Assembly: GCF_003014535.1 (NCBI RefSeq)
Contig: NZ_PYGD01000001.1
Coordinates: forward strand, 372,001-436,000
DNA length: 64,000 bases
Direction: 5' to 3'
Source: Taibaiella chishuiensis
GTDB lineage: Bacteria > Bacteroidota > Bacteroidia > Chitinophagales > Chitinophagaceae
Shown: one piece after another, positions 6,646 to 15,692 of the stretch
How the letters are laid out: each line of letters begins with the position of its first letter
Position numbering within the stretch: position 1 is the stretch's first letter
Made by a program: the position numbers and the translations under genes
Notes under the pieces: model-generated
Database searches by the model: none
What the model saw: only the letters and a program-made list of their open reading frames with translations
Told to the model about the DNA's origin: nothing

Positions 6646-8097
6646 ATGAAAAGATCTGTACTCCTGGTATTATTCCTCGTCGGCGCTGCTTCGCTCAGCG
6701 CCAGGGAGGGGTATAAGATCGACATCAGCTTCCGCAGCAATATCCCCGATAGCATAGTCTACCTGGTCCATTATTTCGGCAAGGCCGGCATACTGGTAAA
6801 GGCCGACTCGGCCCGGGTAAAAGATCAAAAACATATCCGCTTTGCCCGCAAACAGCCCATTACCGGCGGAAGTTACCTGCTGGCCTTTAACCGCAACAGC
6901 CAGTTTATCGAATTCCTGCTCGACAATGGCGCAGACTTTTCTATCGCTGCTGATACCTTGCGTAATAAAGCAGGCGGCATAGACCTGGACCGGATCAGCT
7001 TTCGCAACAGCCCGGAAAACGACCGCTACCTCGCTTATAATAAACTGATGGAAAGCCTGGGCGACCGGCACCACGGCATTATGCAGCAACTGGGCGCCGC
7101 AAAGAACGAAGCCGATAGCAGCCGCATCAACGCAGCCCTCAAACCCTTGCAGGACGAGCAACTCAGCTATCGCAAAAATTATATAAAACAATACCCCAAT
7201 ACCCTGCTGAGCAGTATATTCAGCGCCTTACTTCCGCCCGAGGTACCCGGAGGACCACACTACCTCGAAGACGGTACAACGCCCGACTCCACTTACGCTT
7301 ACCGGTACTACCAGGCGCACTACTGGGACAAGTTCGACTTTGCCGACGCCCGCCTCCTCAATACCCCGGTTTACGAAAACAAACTGAACGACTATTTCGA
7401 AAAATGGTTGTACCCCATACCCGATACGATCAATAGCGAAGCCGACAAACTGCTGGCCCGTACCCGTGCCAACCGCGAACTGTTTCGCTATACCCTGCGC
7501 ACACTGACCAATAATGCCCTGCAAAGCAAGATTATGGGTATGGACGAAGTATTTGTACACCTGGTGGAGCGGTACTATATGAAAGGCGATGCCTACTGGC
7601 TGGATTCTGCAGGCAGGGCCTGGTACGAAAACCGCGCCAGGAGCCTGTCGCCGACCACACTGGGCAATATAGCCCCCGACCTCGGTATGCAGGATATATG
7701 GACCTCCAAAGACCTGAACCTGCATTCGGTAAAGGCGCCGTATACCCTGCTCGTGATCTGGTCGTACGACTGCGGCCACTGCCGCAAAGAGATACCCCTG
7801 CTCGACTCGCTGTACCGCAACCAGCTGGTGGCCAAAGGCGTGCAGGTATATTCGGTAGCGAGCGGCGGCGACCTGGGCGAGATCCGCAAGTTTGTAGAAC
7901 AGATGGGCATTAAAGACTGGATCAATGTAGCCGACTTTAACAGCACCTCGGGTTATAAATCGAAATACGATGCCTATACCACCCCCAAAATATTCCTGAT
8001 GGACACGGACAAAAAGCTGATCGGCAAAGGCCTGGATCACAGCAATATTTACGGGCTGATCGAACATTACGAAAAAAAGAAAAAAGCAAATCCATAA
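6646..8097 (+). CDS. Exported thioredoxin-like protein with DUF5106 (paralogue 1)
   Basis: The protein has 483 residues: a signal peptide (LFLVGAASLSA), a beta-rich N-terminal region (DUF4369-like, about 20-125), a helical DUF5106 region (about 180-330; YAYRYYQAHYWDKFDF, MGMDEVFVHLVERYYMKGDA) and a C-terminal thioredoxin fold (about 345-483) with the redox motif CGHC in SYDCGHCRKEIP and the cis-proline loop TTPKIFLM. It probably acts as a periplasmic thiol-disulfide oxidoreductase. I start it at 6646, the Met just before the signal peptide, although the frame is open to 6514. It is 38 bases from its tandem paralogue. Confidence 0.88.
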   Translation: MKRSVLLVLFLVGAASLSAREGYKIDISFRSNIPDSIVYLVHYFGKAGILVKADSARVKDQKHIRFARKQPITGGSYLLAFNRNSQFIEFLLDNGADFSIAADTLRNKAGGIDLDRISFRNSPENDRYLAYNKLMESLGDRHHGIMQQLGAAKNEADSSRINAALKPLQDEQLSYRKNYIKQYPNTLLSSIFSALLPPEVPGGPHYLEDGTTPDSTYAYRYYQAHYWDKFDFADARLLNTPVYENKLNDYFEKWLYPIPDTINSEADKLLARTRANRELFRYTLRTLTNNALQSKIMGMDEVFVHLVERYYMKGDAYWLDSAGRAWYENRARSLSPTTLGNIAPDLGMQDIWTSKDLNLHSVKAPYTLLVIWSYDCGHCRKEIPLLDSLYRNQLVAKGVQVYSVASGGDLGEIRKFVEQMGIKDWINVADFNSTSGYKSKYDAYTTPKIFLMDTDKKLIGKGLDHSNIYGLIEHYEKKKKANP

Positions 8098-8134
8098 CTT
8101 GGCCCAAATTTTAAAAACACAATCGAAACCATAA

Positions 8135-9571
8135 ATGAAACGACTCTTATTAACCGGACTGCTTTGCCTGATGGGTACTTTCTTATTTGCCAAAAAAGGC
8201 TATAAGATCGAAATCAAGTTCAAACAGGACATGCCTGACGAATACGTGTACCTCGCACACTACTATGCCAAACCCCTGCCCACGATCTATAAAACCGACT
8301 CTGCGAAGGTGATCAATAAACGCAGCGCTGTAATCGACTCCAAAGACAGCGTGCTGGGCGGCATTTATATGATCCTGTTTGCCGAACGTTCCAAATACGT
8401 GGAGTTTGTACTTGATAACGGGGCCAGTATGGAGATGACGATCGATACGGTAAATATGCCGGCCAATATCACCTTTAAAAACAGCCCGGAAAACACCCGT
8501 TATGTAGCCTATGAACAATACCTGATGGGCTATGGGAAGAAACAGGCAGCGATCGGGGAAGATATGAAAGCAGCCAAAACCGAGGCCGATACGCAGGCGG
8601 TACGCAACAAGTACAAAGCAGCGCTTAAAGAGCTGGTGACCTACCGCCAGGATTATGTAAAAAAATACCCGGGCACTTACCTGGCCAACGTTTTCAATGC
8701 GCTTAAAGTACCCGAAATACCCGAAGGCACCTTCTACCTGGAAGATAAACAAACGGTGGACTCCAACTATGCTTACCGCTATTATAAAACACACTTCTGG
8801 GACGATTTCGACTTTAGCGACAACCGCCTGATGTACTCGCCTATATACGATGGTAAGCTGGACGAATACTTTAACCGCCTGGTAGTACCCCTGCCCGATA
8901 GTATGAACGCCGAGTCGGACGCGCTGCTGGCCCGTACCCGCAAAGCCAAGGAACTGTTTAAATATACCCTCCACTGGCTGGCACGTAATGCCGAAAGCAG
9001 CAAAGTAATGGGTATGGACGAAGTATTCGTACACCTGGTAGAGAAGTATTACATGAAAGGCGACGCCTACTGGCTCGATAGCGCCAGCCTGTCGAAATAC
9101 GAAGACCGTGCCAAGAAAATAGCACCGAATGTACTGGGCAATATCGCCCCCGAATTAAAGCTGCAGGATATCCACTCGCTCAAAGATGTGTCGCTGCATG
9201 GCGTAGCCTCCAAATATACCCTGGTCATATTCTGGTCGCGCGAGTGTGGCCACTGTATGACCGAGGTACCCAAGCTGGATTCCCTGTATGAAAAAGTGCT
9301 GAAACAAAGAGGCGTAAAAGTATATGCCGTATCGACCGAAGGAGAGCTGAGCGAGATACAGAAAACCGTGGATAAACTGACCATCGGCGACTGGATCAAT
9401 GTGGTAGATGCCAACAATAAAAAAGAATACCGTTCGCAATACGACGTTTATTCTACCCCCAAGATCTACCTGCTGGACGATCAGAAAAAGATTATCGGCA
9501 AAGGACTGGATCATTCCAATATCGTAGAGGTGCTGGACTGGACCGAAAAGAAAAACAAGACGAAATCCTGA
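8135..9571 (+). CDS. Exported thioredoxin-like protein with DUF5106 (paralogue 2)
   Basis: The protein has 478 residues and the same build as the preceding gene: signal peptide (LMGTFLFA), DUF4369-like region, DUF5106 (YAYRYYKTHFWDDFDF, MGMDEVFVHLVEKYYMKGDA) and a thioredoxin fold with CGHC in SRECGHCMTEVP and cis-Pro in STPKIYLL. The two genes clearly come from tandem duplication, and the redox motif is conserved in both. They likely form one transcript ending at the terminator at 9591. Substrates are unknown; reduction or isomerisation of envelope protein disulfides is the usual inference. Confidence 0.88.
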   Translation: MKRLLLTGLLCLMGTFLFAKKGYKIEIKFKQDMPDEYVYLAHYYAKPLPTIYKTDSAKVINKRSAVIDSKDSVLGGIYMILFAERSKYVEFVLDNGASMEMTIDTVNMPANITFKNSPENTRYVAYEQYLMGYGKKQAAIGEDMKAAKTEADTQAVRNKYKAALKELVTYRQDYVKKYPGTYLANVFNALKVPEIPEGTFYLEDKQTVDSNYAYRYYKTHFWDDFDFSDNRLMYSPIYDGKLDEYFNRLVVPLPDSMNAESDALLARTRKAKELFKYTLHWLARNAESSKVMGMDEVFVHLVEKYYMKGDAYWLDSASLSKYEDRAKKIAPNVLGNIAPELKLQDIHSLKDVSLHGVASKYTLVIFWSRECGHCMTEVPKLDSLYEKVLKQRGVKVYAVSTEGELSEIQKTVDKLTIGDWINVVDANNKKEYRSQYDVYSTPKIYLLDDQKKIIGKGLDHSNIVEVLDWTEKKNKTKS

Positions 9572-9590
9572 TACCGCCGGTAAACGGCAA

Positions 9591-9627
9591 AAACGGAGAT
9601 AAGCCCGCGCTTGTCTCCGTTTTTTAT
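9591..9627 (+). terminator. Intrinsic terminator
   Basis: AAACGGAGATAAG (9591-9603), a six-base loop and CTTGTCTCCGTTT (9610-9622), with one G-T pair, are followed by T residues. It ends the thioredoxin pair. Confidence 0.8.
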
Positions 9628-9657
9628 TTATTTTTATCCGGTTCAAAAAAGAAAAAC

Positions 9658-10743
9658 ATGCAGTTGAAGCTACGTCGCGTACTGCCCCTGCTGGCGGTTT
9701 ATACCTTTTCTCAATTTGCGGTACAGGCCCAGGCCCCACCCCGGCTGGACAAGGCCGTAGCGGTAAAGCTTGCCGAAATGCCGCTGCATTGCATTGGCCA
9801 GGAGTTTCCCAACAAGACCTCGCACTCCGCCGACAGCGCCAGCGACGCCCGCCTGCTGCCCAGCGAGCTGCACCCGGCATTTTACGGCTGCTTCGACTGG
9901 CACAGTTGTGTGCATGGCCACTGGATGCTGGTACGGCTGCTCAAACTGTTTCCCGACCTCGACAACCGCGAGGCGATTATTAAAACCCTGAACCATACTT
10001 TCCAACCCGGAAAGATGAAAACCGAAGCGGCTTACTTTACGAAATACACGGTGGGCAATACTTTTGAACGTACTTACGGCTGGGCCTGGCTCCTGAAGCT
10101 CGACGAAGAGCTGGCCACCTGGGATAATGCGGATGCCCGCAAATGGCATGAGGCCCTGAGCCCGCTTACCCGCGAGATACTACGGCTGTGGAAAGCCTAC
10201 CTGCCCAAACAAACCTATCCCAACCGCACCGGCGTACATCCCAATACCGCTTTTGCTATGGTGTTCGCACTCGACTGGGCCAGGGCGGTAAAAGATACCG
10301 CCTTCGAAAGGGCCGTGGTGGAGAAATCGCGCTATTTCTACGGCGACAATAAAGCGATGCCCGCCTACCTCGAACCCGACGGCAGCGACTTCTTTTCGCC
10401 TACGCTCGAAGCCGCAGACCTGATGCGCAGGGTATTGCCGAAAAAAGAATTCCTGGCCTGGTTCAATAAATATTATGAAGAGGCCAGCATTAAACGCATC
10501 TGCACTTTACCCACCGTAAGCGACCGCAGCGATTACCAGATCGTGCACCTCGACGGCCTGTGCTTTACCCGAGCCTGGTGCATGAAGGGCATTGCCGCCG
10601 ATCTGCCCAGGGGCCATAAATGGAAACAGCTGTTTACCACTAAAGCCGATAAGTTCCTGGCCGCTACCCTGCCCAATGTATTTGCCGGTAATTATGGCGG
10701 CGGCCACTGGCTGGCCTCCTTTGCCGTGTATGCGTTAGAATAA
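9658..10743 (+). CDS. Exported DUF2891 family protein
   Basis: The protein has 361 residues: a signal peptide (about 1-23, ending AVQAQ) and a single DUF2891 domain. Landmarks are HPAFYGCFDWHSCVHGHWML near the N terminus and HLDGLCFTRAWCM and GGGHWLASFA near the end. The many Trp, His and aromatic residues and the all-helical look suggest an (alpha/alpha) barrel of the kind found in carbohydrate-active enzymes, but no activity is established for the family. It converges on the deacetylase-like gene (stops seven bases apart), with no clear terminator between them. Confidence 0.8.
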   Translation: MQLKLRRVLPLLAVYTFSQFAVQAQAPPRLDKAVAVKLAEMPLHCIGQEFPNKTSHSADSASDARLLPSELHPAFYGCFDWHSCVHGHWMLVRLLKLFPDLDNREAIIKTLNHTFQPGKMKTEAAYFTKYTVGNTFERTYGWAWLLKLDEELATWDNADARKWHEALSPLTREILRLWKAYLPKQTYPNRTGVHPNTAFAMVFALDWARAVKDTAFERAVVEKSRYFYGDNKAMPAYLEPDGSDFFSPTLEAADLMRRVLPKKEFLAWFNKYYEEASIKRICTLPTVSDRSDYQIVHLDGLCFTRAWCMKGIAADLPRGHKWKQLFTTKADKFLAATLPNVFAGNYGGGHWLASFAVYALE

Positions 10744-10749
10744 AAAAGA

Positions 10750-12063
10750 TCAGGAAGCCGTATACTGCAATACCCGCTCGTACAACGCCGGCCAGCCGGC
10801 AAAGGCGGCGTCGGTGCCCAGGATATAATTGTGCCAGATGCTGAAGAAGGTGCCGCCCGTTTTTTTAACGGCAAGATACAGGCGCTCGAATTCGAGGAAT
10901 GTCTCTTCGGTATTGTTGCGTGCATAGAACTTGCTGGTAGCATCCATAAATGCGAAAGGATGCACCTGTAATGTAGTAACCGCGTCGGCTTCGAGGTCGT
11001 ACCAGGCAAAGGCATTAGCGGTACCTGCCCTGAAACCGTTTACCGACGCATATCCCATCGAATAGTCGTCGGTAATGCCCGCCCGTAAAAGGTTGCGGTA
11101 GGTATGCGGCAGGCTGAACTTTATATAATGCTGGCGGCTGCGGCTAACCGCCTGTCCGCCGTTGCGGGCCAGCGTCCCGATCTCCTCCTGCAATACGGCT
11201 TCCGACTGGTGCGAGGCATACGAAGGGTGAATACCCGTATCATATTGTGCACCAAGGCCGGCTACCAGCTTTTTCATGGCCGGCAGTTCCGGGTCGGCGT
11301 TTTTATCGTAAGCGCTGCCTTTGCCCAACAGCAGGAAGTACAGGGGCTGTACTTTATACTGCCGGTGCAGGCTATCGAGCCAGGCAAAACAATCGTAGGG
11401 ATCGCGGGCCTGTCCTGATAATACCCGTTTACGCTCCCGCAGTGCCGGCAGTTGCAGGCGCAGCAGGTCGCGCAGGTAACCGCCCCAGGTACGGCGGGCG
11501 CCTTTGTGCAGGAATTTCCAGGCAATATCGATATCATAGCTAAAGCGGCAGGCGCCCTGCCTGTGCGGTAAAGCAATACCGCATTGCTGCTCCAGTAATT
11601 TACGCAGGCTACAGATCCATTCGTCCACAACCGGCTGCTGCAGGAAGGCGTACTGCCCGGCTACCGACAAGGAGGCCGGGTAGCGGCCATGCCGGTCGGG
11701 CTGGTAAGGCAGGTACTCTTCGTACCGGCTAAGCAGGTAAAAAACCGCCGCAAACAGATCGAAGGGCACCGGAGCCCCGGGCTGATTATAAAAAAGGATC
11801 GTGCTGTGTTTCCAGCGGTTGATGTTCAGTTGCTGTACTTTAATTCCATCTTCCTGCAACAGGGCCACGGGTTTTATACGCAGGGCGCCCGGCTCTGGTT
11901 GCTCTCCGCTATAGCTGAGCTTAGGGCCGCTGTATTGCCGCCACTCGACGGCATCGCCGGTAAGCCGGTAGCCGGTCTGCAATTGGTCATGGCAGATCCA
12001 GTCGAGCACATAGCGCAGACGGGGTGTATCGAAACCGGAATAAATAAGCAGGGTAGGCGTCAA
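10750..12063 (-). CDS. Polysaccharide-deacetylase-like protein
   Basis: The protein has 437 residues and no signal peptide. The N-terminal part (about 1-140; LLSRYEEYLPY) is the DUF7033-type region seen in Bacteroidota deacetylase-like proteins. The C-terminal part has NodB-fold features: the CRFSYDIDIAW strand with two Asp, DTGIHPSYASH with His as possible metal ligand, and IWHNY at the end. The family is usually placed in cell-surface polysaccharide metabolism; metal-dependent removal of N-acyl groups is inferred. The neighbours give no pathway. Confidence 0.7.
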   Translation of the reverse strand: MTPTLLIYSGFDTPRLRYVLDWICHDQLQTGYRLTGDAVEWRQYSGPKLSYSGEQPEPGALRIKPVALLQEDGIKVQQLNINRWKHSTILFYNQPGAPVPFDLFAAVFYLLSRYEEYLPYQPDRHGRYPASLSVAGQYAFLQQPVVDEWICSLRKLLEQQCGIALPHRQGACRFSYDIDIAWKFLHKGARRTWGGYLRDLLRLQLPALRERKRVLSGQARDPYDCFAWLDSLHRQYKVQPLYFLLLGKGSAYDKNADPELPAMKKLVAGLGAQYDTGIHPSYASHQSEAVLQEEIGTLARNGGQAVSRSRQHYIKFSLPHTYRNLLRAGITDDYSMGYASVNGFRAGTANAFAWYDLEADAVTTLQVHPFAFMDATSKFYARNNTEETFLEFERLYLAVKKTGGTFFSIWHNYILGTDAAFAGWPALYERVLQYTAS

Positions 12064-12124
12064 GGCGATGAGTTAGGTTCAGCAATTTTGTTCAAAGGTA
12101 AAATTAGTCGCTTAACTTTCCCTT

Positions 12125-12592
12125 ATGGTTAAGCAATTATTAAACATCCCTGTAAAACACATTAGGGCAATAATTGTATTTAGTTTTGCGTTTGAGGACC
12201 TTATAAACCTTTTGGACCACTGTCTTAAATATATCGTGAACCTGCTGCTGATCCTGGTAACTTTCCAGGTATTCAATCTGAATACCGCGGAGTGTACGGC
12301 ATCGGCAAAAGACGGCAGTATTACGGCCAACCATAGCCTGGCCTATGTTGCCAAGAAATGCTGGGATCATACCTTCGAACACCAGCATGCCGCTTGTCAC
12401 CCTCACGATGCCCATCATAAAACCAGGGCCTGGAAAAAATTCTACGCTTCCGGTTTTTCGCTGACCGCCACGCCTGCATTACTACCGCTGCTTCCCGCTG
12501 AAGAGCCCCTGCAACACTTTGCAAACGCCACCGGGTACCGCTTCCAGTATTTCAGGCCCATCAATCCGCCGCCTCCCAAAGCTTTTGCATAA
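12125..12592 (+). CDS. His-rich small protein in front of the metal efflux genes
   Basis: The protein has 155 residues with no family I recognise. A hydrophobic stretch (about 36-52, YIVNLLLILVTFQVF) could be a late signal anchor. A histidine-rich segment follows (HTFEHQHAACHPHDAHHK, about 82-101), then a Pro-rich tail ending PINPPPPKAFA. Its place just before the TolC/adaptor/RND genes on the same strand, and its histidines, suggest a periplasmic metal-binding or sensing accessory, as inference only. A true start downstream of the listed ATG is possible. Confidence 0.55.
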   Translation: MVKQLLNIPVKHIRAIIVFSFAFEDLINLLDHCLKYIVNLLLILVTFQVFNLNTAECTASAKDGSITANHSLAYVAKKCWDHTFEHQHAACHPHDAHHKTRAWKKFYASGFSLTATPALLPLLPAEEPLQHFANATGYRFQYFRPINPPPPKAFA

Positions 12593-12724
12593 GCTATAGG
12601 ACCCGTGTGTTTCCTAATATTTAAACAGATAATTGATAAGGACATAATATAACTTATGCCCTAAAATCATTATATTAGCACCCGGGTACCGCGTTTGTTT
12701 TCTTGTTTCTTAATGTCTTAATCA

Positions 12725-13990
12725 ATGAAAATTTGCATTCGCAAGGGGTTCCTGCTATTGCCGCTACTCCTTTCCGGCATAGTTTCGCCTGCGCAAACCA
12801 ACCTGACCCTACAGGACGCGCTGAAAGCCGCTATTGCCAACAATCCCCAGCTGAAGGCCCAGCGTATGAACATCGATGCCGCCGGCGCCGATGTAACCAC
12901 TGCCGGCCTGCGGCCCAACCTGAACCTGAGTAACCAGACCATTAACCTGGTGCGTAAACAGGACTTTGCCCCCGGTACCGACTGGATCAACGACCGTAAC
13001 CGCCAGACCCAATGGCAGCTCTACAAGCCGATACAATGGCCCGGGCAACGCCAGCATAAAATAGACCTGGCCAAACAAACCCAGGTACTGGTAAGCAAAC
13101 AGTACGAAATTACCCAGCGCGACCTGCTGTACCAGGTAGCCGGCAAATGGCTGCAGGCCTGGACCAGCAACAAACAGCTGAGCCTGCTGTCGCTGGCCAA
13201 AAACAACCTCGACAGCCTGGTAGCGATCAACCGGTACCGCCTGGAGAAACAAGTGATCAGCGAAACCGACCTTACCCGTACCCAGTTACTGGTAAACCAA
13301 TTCGATATCCAGATTAAAAATGCGCAACTGGCCTATGATAACAGCCTGCGCGACCTTGCCTTTCTTGCCGGCGCCACAGGCCCGGTCGGCGTCGATACCG
13401 CACATGGTTTTAGCCAGCATATCGACCTGGTACCGGACAGCCTGCTGAACTATGCGCTGGAAACCAGGCCCGATATAGCATCGGCTAAAGCGGGCATCGA
13501 TGCAGCCGGTAGCAACCTGGGCCTGCAGCGCTCGCTGGCCTACCCTACGCCCAATGTAGGTGTGCTGTACAACCCGCAAAACACGATTCCCTATTGGGGT
13601 ATCTATGCTGCTATAGACCTGCCTTTCTTTTCGCGCAACCAGGGAGAGATCAAAAAAGCCAAAATCCTGCAGGACCAGAGCCAGCAGAACATGCAGGTGA
13701 TACAACTGCAGGTGGCTACCGAAGTAGCCAATGCCTACAAAAGCTACGCCGTTCAAAAGCAGAATACGCAAAAGTTCAAACAGCTGCAGGAGCAGGCGCA
13801 AACCATACTGAATAATGTGCGCTATGCTTACCTGCATGGCGGCACCACGATCGTAGACTTCCTGGAAGCGCAGCGCAGCTGGCTCGAAACACAGCAACAG
13901 TATTACGAAACCCTGCAGCAATACAGCGAAAGCTATATCCAGCTGCTGTATGTAACCGGCAAGATGAATGAGCTGACGGCCGGCGGCTAA
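12725..13990 (+). CDS. TolC-family outer-membrane efflux protein (CzcC-like)
   Basis: The protein has 421 residues: a signal peptide (LLLPLLLSGIVSPAQ) and two TolC/OEP repeats (about 25-210 and 225-415) made of long Gln/Ala/Asn-rich helices (LTLQDALKAAIANNPQLKAQR, then LNYALETRPDIASAKAG). It would form the trimeric outer-membrane channel of the RND pump. The adaptor, a DUF190 protein and the pump follow in the same direction, so it is most likely CzcC of a heavy-metal efflux operon. Confidence 0.88.
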   Translation: MKICIRKGFLLLPLLLSGIVSPAQTNLTLQDALKAAIANNPQLKAQRMNIDAAGADVTTAGLRPNLNLSNQTINLVRKQDFAPGTDWINDRNRQTQWQLYKPIQWPGQRQHKIDLAKQTQVLVSKQYEITQRDLLYQVAGKWLQAWTSNKQLSLLSLAKNNLDSLVAINRYRLEKQVISETDLTRTQLLVNQFDIQIKNAQLAYDNSLRDLAFLAGATGPVGVDTAHGFSQHIDLVPDSLLNYALETRPDIASAKAGIDAAGSNLGLQRSLAYPTPNVGVLYNPQNTIPYWGIYAAIDLPFFSRNQGEIKKAKILQDQSQQNMQVIQLQVATEVANAYKSYAVQKQNTQKFKQLQEQAQTILNNVRYAYLHGGTTIVDFLEAQRSWLETQQQYYETLQQYSESYIQLLYVTGKMNELTAGG

Positions 13991-14056
13991 GCGGGCCGCA
14001 GGCACTGCGCACTACCTTATACTATTTCTCCCAAACAACGATATAATATACAAGCA

Positions 14057-15160
14057 ATGAATATCCAGATGAAAAAAGGGACCAGCCCGGCAGGCACACT
14101 GTACTACAAAAGCAGTAACAGCCTGTACCTGGTACTCCTGTTGCTCTTACCCGCAGCCTGGAGCTGCAAGCACAAGGAAACGGCGGCCAATGTAAAGAAC
14201 AATGCACCGGTGGTAACGGAAAACGGGAACCATATCGAAATACCCGACCCCAAGGTGGCCGCCTTTTTTAAGACCGAGACGGTAGGCAGCGGCAATGTAA
14301 CGGCCGACATGAACGCACCGGCCAAAGTAGCGGCTGCGGTGGTAGCCTCTTCCGAAAATTCGGGCTCCAACGTGATCCTGTTCGACAACCCCGAACTGGC
14401 CAGCACCTATAGCCAGCTGACCCAGAATATCAATAACATTACCCAGAAGAAAAATATAGTAGCGCAGAAAGCTGCGGTGGTAAAACAAAAACAGATCGAG
14501 GTGCAGCGATACGAAGACCTGGCCGCGCATGGCGCCGGTACCGGTAAAGACGTAAGCGATGCCAAGACCGACCTGCTGCTGGCCGAAAGCGACCTAAAAC
14601 TGGCCCAGAGCGATGTAAACACCGAACAGGCGGGCATTATGGAACATGAGGCCGTACTGAAATCGGGCGGCTTTAACCCCTCTGCGCTGAGCCGTGCGGG
14701 AGCAGGCAATGTGTACATTACCTGCGATGTGCCCGAAAACCAGATCAGCAAGATCAAGGCGGGTACGGCATGTACGCTGAGTTTCCCCTCCTTCCCCGGC
14801 GAACAGATCAAAGGCAGCATCGATAACATAGCCGACGTGATCGACAACAGTACCCGTATGGTGAAGGTGCGGATAACCGTACCCAATAAGGACAACCGGA
14901 TCAAAGCGGGCATGTTTGCCATGGTAGGATTTGGCGTAAGCGAGGGCAATAATATGACCGTGCCGGCTGCAAGCCTGATTACCGTACAGGGTAAGAACTA
15001 TGTATTTGTAAAAAAATCGGATGCGGTATTTGAACGCAGGGCTGTAATGGCAGGCCAGCAACTCGGCGACCGGGTCATTATCTACAGCGGCCTGCAACCC
15101 GGCGAAAGCGTGGCTACATCGGGCGTGATGCAGCTGAAAGGCCTTTCTTTCGGTTATTAA
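14057..15160 (+). CDS. RND efflux periplasmic adaptor (CzcB-like), probable lipoprotein
   Basis: The protein has 367 residues. The N terminus carries a hydrophobic segment ending in PAAWSCK, a plausible lipobox, so the mature protein would be lipid-anchored. Then come a split barrel-sandwich region and an alpha-hairpin (about 120-195; KNIVAQKAAVVKQKQIEVQRY), a beta-barrel domain (VYITCDVPENQISKIKAG) and a membrane-proximal domain ending GVMQLKGLSFGY. It joins the TolC-like channel to the RND pump. Its place between those genes and the CzcA-type signature in the pump support metal export. Confidence 0.88.
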   Translation: MNIQMKKGTSPAGTLYYKSSNSLYLVLLLLLPAAWSCKHKETAANVKNNAPVVTENGNHIEIPDPKVAAFFKTETVGSGNVTADMNAPAKVAAAVVASSENSGSNVILFDNPELASTYSQLTQNINNITQKKNIVAQKAAVVKQKQIEVQRYEDLAAHGAGTGKDVSDAKTDLLLAESDLKLAQSDVNTEQAGIMEHEAVLKSGGFNPSALSRAGAGNVYITCDVPENQISKIKAGTACTLSFPSFPGEQIKGSIDNIADVIDNSTRMVKVRITVPNKDNRIKAGMFAMVGFGVSEGNNMTVPAASLITVQGKNYVFVKKSDAVFERRAVMAGQQLGDRVIIYSGLQPGESVATSGVMQLKGLSFGY

Positions 15161-15190
15161 AAAACTTGTTCCCCCCAAAACAGCGCAACT

Positions 15191-15496
15191 ATGCTCCAGG
15201 CACAGATCTTCATAGACAAAGACACTTTTAAGGGCAGCGGCCCCCTGTACGAATACATCCTGGAGTTCCTGCTCCGGCATAATATACGGGGTGCGACCAT
15301 GTTTCGCGGACAGATGGGCTTTGGCTCCAACCAGAAGCTGAAGAACCCCGACCGTATGTTCAGCTTCGACGAACCACCGGCTATGATCGTGTTTATAGAC
15401 GAAGCAGAGAAAGTAAACCAGGTGCTGACCGAACTCCGCAAAGAGGTAAGGGCCGGCTTTATTGTAACCAGCGAGGTAAACTACTTTGGCGGCTAA
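15191..15496 (+). CDS. DUF190 (PII-like) protein inside the metal efflux operon
   Basis: The protein has 101 residues, a full-length DUF190 protein (AQIFIDKDTFKGSGPLYEYI, RGATMFRGQMGFGSN, ending VTSEVNYFGG). The family adopts the PII/CutA ferredoxin-like fold and usually forms trimers. Members occur next to CusA/CzcA-type pumps or CrcB-type channels and are thought to sense a small ligand or metal and act on the transporter. Here the gene sits between adaptor (31 bases upstream) and pump (about 200 bases downstream). It has no signal peptide, so it would act on the cytoplasmic face of the pump. Confidence 0.85.
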   Translation: MLQAQIFIDKDTFKGSGPLYEYILEFLLRHNIRGATMFRGQMGFGSNQKLKNPDRMFSFDEPPAMIVFIDEAEKVNQVLTELRKEVRAGFIVTSEVNYFGG

Positions 15497-15692
15497 AGTA
15501 CCACAGCCCGGCGGCTCCCGGATGGAAGCCTGTAGCCCGCAGTACCCAGGGGGTACGAGGACTACCGCTGACAGCCGGAACCGAAGCCCGGTAAAGGAAC
15601 ACAGCACCATAGCCCCCGATTAAAACAACAGCGACCCGCCCCGGATACCTACCGGGAAAAGGGCCATAACAACCATATTTCAACTTTTTAAA

